Assembly: GCF_000524195.1 (NCBI RefSeq)
Contig: NW_020170430.1
Coordinates: 63,799 to 127,798, forward strand
DNA: 64,000 nt
Direction: 5' to 3'
Source: Echinococcus granulosus
Taxonomy: Eukaryota > Platyhelminthes > Cestoda > Cyclophyllidea > Taeniidae
A program made the position numbers and the translations under genes. Within the stretch, counting starts at the first letter, position 1, and each line of letters begins with the position of its first letter. The notes under the pieces were generated by a model. The model worked only from the letters and a program-made list of their open reading frames with translations, ran no database searches and had not been told where the DNA came from. Positions 61,461-64,000 of the stretch are shown piece after piece.

Positions 61461-62489
61461 GGAGAAACGATGAAGACAAGCTTTGATGATCTCAAAGTCA
61501 GGTCGAAACTAAACCGCCAAAGCCCCTTCCGCTCCCTCAACTACTGGGCGCAGACCAAGATTAACGAAAAATTACTTCGCAATCAGTAAGTTGAGCAGCT
61601 CGCAGATTAAGAACTGATGCTCTAATGAATGAAGTCAGCCAGTACCTTTTAGAATGACATGAAAGCGAAATCCGGTAACACCAGAAACGCATTCATTTGC
61701 ATCCGCGCGAGAGTAACGTAGATGGGCATTGAAAGAGGCATTATTTTTTGATAAAGCAGTAAGGAGAAATAAGGAAATAAGCTGTTATGCTACCTGAAGG
61801 ACAGAATTCTGGTAAATAAAACAGCAAATGCCCGCGGCTTTTAAAATAAGCAGGCACCCAAATAAATGAAGAATGCCACTTTGGGCAGAGCCAACCCGTC
61901 CAGAAATTACGGGCGAATATGAATGAAACAATTCTGGATCGCAAAATGTGTGGTTGGGAAGTACAAAAATGACTGATTAACTGTGGGAGAATAGTTCAAA
62001 TGCACATAATAACATCGGATATGTGTTTAGCAACAGCATGTGTATATTTGAATTTTCTTGTAAATGACTGCAATTGTGTACCTCCGGAGTTTTTACCTTA
62101 TATCATTTTTTGGAAATTCTTAAGCCTAGGCGAGGATTCCAGCCATCTTTGCGTAATCCCAATGCCGTTGCCATCCCTTGGGTAGAGAATCCCATCAGCT
62201 GGATAGCGACAGGATAAACGGTTGGTTTCCTTTTCATTCCTACCACAATCGTGTTCCAATTTTAATTATTGTATTTAGAATTTGTAGGAAATGTTGTGAT
62301 AATGATGGTGTAGTTTTCTCTGAAATGCTAAACTGACACAAAATTCAGTTACGCATTTTGCGTGGAATTCAAAACAATTTTAGTTTCAGGTTTATGTGGA
62401 AAGATGGTGCACCTAGTCTGTTTATCGCCTTCAAGTGCGCCAGAATCGAGCATCTAAGATTATTATTAAAAATTAATGATGCATGTTGA
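61461..62489 (+). CDS. Unrecognised two-exon coding candidate
   Basis: Exon A (61461-61585) sits between a strong acceptor, GTCTCTGCAG, and a consensus donor, GTAAGT. Only one of its three frames is open. It encodes about 41 residues rich in Lys, Arg, Asn and Ser, including FDDLKVRSKLNRQSPFRSL and NYWAQTKINEKLL. A possible following exon begins at 62390 after TTTCAG and keeps the phase (CA plus G), adding about 33 residues (FMWKDGAPSLFIAFK and so on) before TGA at 62487-62489. Exon A contains an ATG (61470-61472) that could be a start if the upstream bases are leader. I do not recognise the protein. Exon A is fairly convincing as an exon; the join to the second is tentative. Confidence 0.35.
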
Positions 62490-62499
62490 AAGACTTTTA

Positions 62500-63400
62500 T
62501 TTTTATTCTGATCAAAAATTAGGCTCTAATTATGAAGTAAACTCAAGAATTGAGTGCAGTGCTTACAAGTAGACGAAACTACTAACAGAGTAGATGTTCT
62601 GCTCCTAACCCTGCACTGGAGTCGCTTTAGATGTCATCTTAAAACGCATAAGTTGCGTTGATTATTGGTTAATAAATCTTTTGCCTGTGATTTCGTCCTT
62701 TGTCAAAACTATATTTTTTTAAGAAAATCTGACCCAATTACAAGCTGGACTTGGAGTTATAGCATAAAGAAGTACTAAAAGGGTATTAATGGTTACTTTT
62801 GAAATCCATTAATTTAATTGAATTTGACACTTGCTTGCTTTAAACTTTGGATAAATTTCGTCTTCGGCAAAAATGGTCTTAGATTTACCGAAAGTCATTG
62901 CGCTGCCTTTACGATTAATTCTTCTTTTTTGAGAACTGTTTTTACACAAATAATGAACAATAAGAACGAAAATCAAGATCACATAAATATTTATTTTTGT
63001 GATCGGTTCATACAAAAAGCTCATCATCGGTGCTCAAGAAATCCACATTCTCGATCATGACATGAACTAAAATTAAAGATAAACACAAATAAGTTAGTCG
63101 AAATCGACATAGAATAAATACGGTTAAATACGGTCACCTAATCTTTAGGACCTTTGACATGAAAAATGTGTTAAAAGAAATTGTTAAGTAACACTGCATT
63201 TTTCTTACATGCTGTGTCTGTTAGTAGAGTATTTGTACTCATTAGTAAGTTGACCTATGTCATTATCTTTAAATCCAGAGGGCAAATCTATCCAACTACA
63301 TGGTATAAACCTGATTCATGAGGGCCTAGCCAAGAATAAGTGATTGTCATGACATGTGCGCACAGTAGATATGAAGCTGATAGGGACTACAATGGAAAAG
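62500..63400. other. Region downstream of the GNFFRFamide exon
   Basis: AT-rich. On the minus strand, an acceptor TTTTAG at 63067-63072 followed by a short frame could be the last exon of the GNFFRFamide gene; in the predicted phase it adds Phe-Met-Ser and a stop. Nothing else was recognised. Confidence 0.35.
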
Positions 63401-63405
63401 GGTAC

Positions 63406-63590
63406 TTTTTCGAGCAAGTCGATTCGATGATGATATGGTGGGCTTCGCTTTCCGAATCGGAAGAAGTTGCCCCTTCGCTGACGCAGAGACTCAAAGAGCT
63501 CCTCCAACCGACTCTCCAGGGCATCGATGGCTCCGCGGTCTGCAAGACCCCCCTCTAGGCTGCCCTCCTGCCCATCGGTACGCGTCACCG
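63406..63590 (-). CDS. FMRFamide-like neuropeptide precursor exon encoding GNFFRFamide
   Basis: This minus-strand exon encodes an acidic spacer (SRLEELFESLRQ) followed by Arg-Arg, GNFFRF, Gly-Lys-Arg, then SPPYHHRIDLLEK. Cleavage at the dibasic sites and use of the Gly as amide donor gives GNFFRFamide, a known excitatory neuropeptide of tapeworm muscle. Probable acceptor at 63591-63592 (ATTACAG, phase 2) and donor GTACCC after 63406. An in-frame stop about 30 bases upstream of this acceptor shows that the exon is internal, so the signal-peptide exon lies upstream (above 63.6 kb), possibly outside the window. I could not place it with confidence. A single peptide copy is present. Translation could also run through the donor, ending about 30 codons later. 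Confidence 0.88.
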
Positions 63591-63599
63591 CTGTAATCG

Positions 63600-64000
63600 C
63601 ATCCGCCGGATACAAAACACGGTATTAGGCTCAAATGCCTTACATAATTAATTTGAGCTAAATATGAGAGCCAAATTTCCTGAGATATGTGAAGTAATAA
63701 AGTGGTTACTATTTTGTTCATTAAGGTTATTCAGTTTGATTAAAATTGAAGAATAATTTCCACGGTTTTGCTCCTGGCAAAGAAGATAATGCTCAGTGTC
63801 AATTGTTAGCTACCTATCATAGAGACGAGACTACTTACTTTATACCAAAGGTGAAGTTAGAAAGAAGAAGTTAAGTAGCTGAAGCGATTTAAGGTGTAAA
63901 TCTTTTCACTTTGAGTTACTGCGTCCCAAAAAATGTCTTATGCGTAAGTATTTTTTTATGAAAACATCTGTCTGGGAGTATCGAAAAGTGGTTAAAATAC
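63600..64000. other. Upstream flank of the GNFFRFamide exon
   Basis: AT-rich. A minus-strand ATG at about 63721 begins a hydrophobic-looking frame (MNKIVTTLLLHIS), but its possible donors do not give the phase needed to join the peptide exon, so it was not accepted as the signal-peptide exon. Confidence 0.35.

Noticed and set aside
63491..63721. MNKIVTTLLLHIS frame as signal peptide of the GNFFRFamide gene
   Set aside because: Available donors give the wrong phase for the peptide exon, and the resulting intron would be very short.

Overview
The window is eukaryotic: an AT-rich background with islands of multi-exon genes. It almost certainly comes from a tapeworm (Cestoda, Platyhelminthes). 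Three things point there. The right end encodes the dibasic-flanked peptide GNFFRF-G-KR, which after processing is GNFFRFamide, the FMRFamide-like peptide first isolated from the tapeworm Moniezia. A very large gene encodes a nuclear receptor with two DNA-binding domains (P-boxes CEACKK then CEGCKG), the 2DBD class described from schistosomes and other flatworms. Introns are strongly mixed in size, from 29 nt to several kb. I cannot name the species.

Layout, left to right. 1-7.5 kb: AT-rich sequence with no recognised gene, except an unassigned GC-rich open segment near 4.7-4.95 kb. 7.58-8.70 kb (+): a small secreted neuropeptide precursor with its own TATA box. 11.7-18.5 kb (-): complete 10-exon glycogen branching enzyme. 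21.0-22.0 kb (-): single-exon PKA-like AGC kinase. 23.3-25.8 kb (-): mitochondrial-type seryl-tRNA synthetase. 27.0-30.8 kb (-): complete 18-exon TTC27 homologue. 31.5-35.8 kb (+): 11-exon beta-adaptin of the AP-1/AP-2 clathrin adaptor, divergent from TTC27. 37.1-50.0 kb (-): 12-coding-exon 2DBD nuclear receptor, convergent with beta-adaptin, with a possible non-coding first exon in a CpG-rich segment at 53.9-54.6 kb. 50-61 kb: mostly AT-rich with no recognised gene. 61.5-62.5 kb (+): an unassigned two-exon candidate. 63.4-63.6 kb (-): GNFFRFamide precursor exon.

Exon models for the branching enzyme, SerRS, TTC27, beta-adaptin and the nuclear receptor were built by hand from splice sites, and the reading phase is consistent across every junction listed. 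For the branching enzyme, the catalytic Asp, Glu and His-Asp fall at residues 357, 412 and 480-481 of a 698-residue product, as I recall them for the human enzyme.

The genes do not form a pathway. They are housekeeping functions (glycogen synthesis, mitochondrial translation, membrane traffic, a TPR co-factor), one signalling kinase, one lineage-specific transcription factor and two neuropeptide genes. The most interesting points are the duplicated DBD exon pair in the nuclear receptor, the neuropeptide gene whose retained intron would create an amidation signal, the beta-adaptin gene with no start codon in its first recognisable exon (possibly supplied by a spliced leader), and the 29-nt intron.
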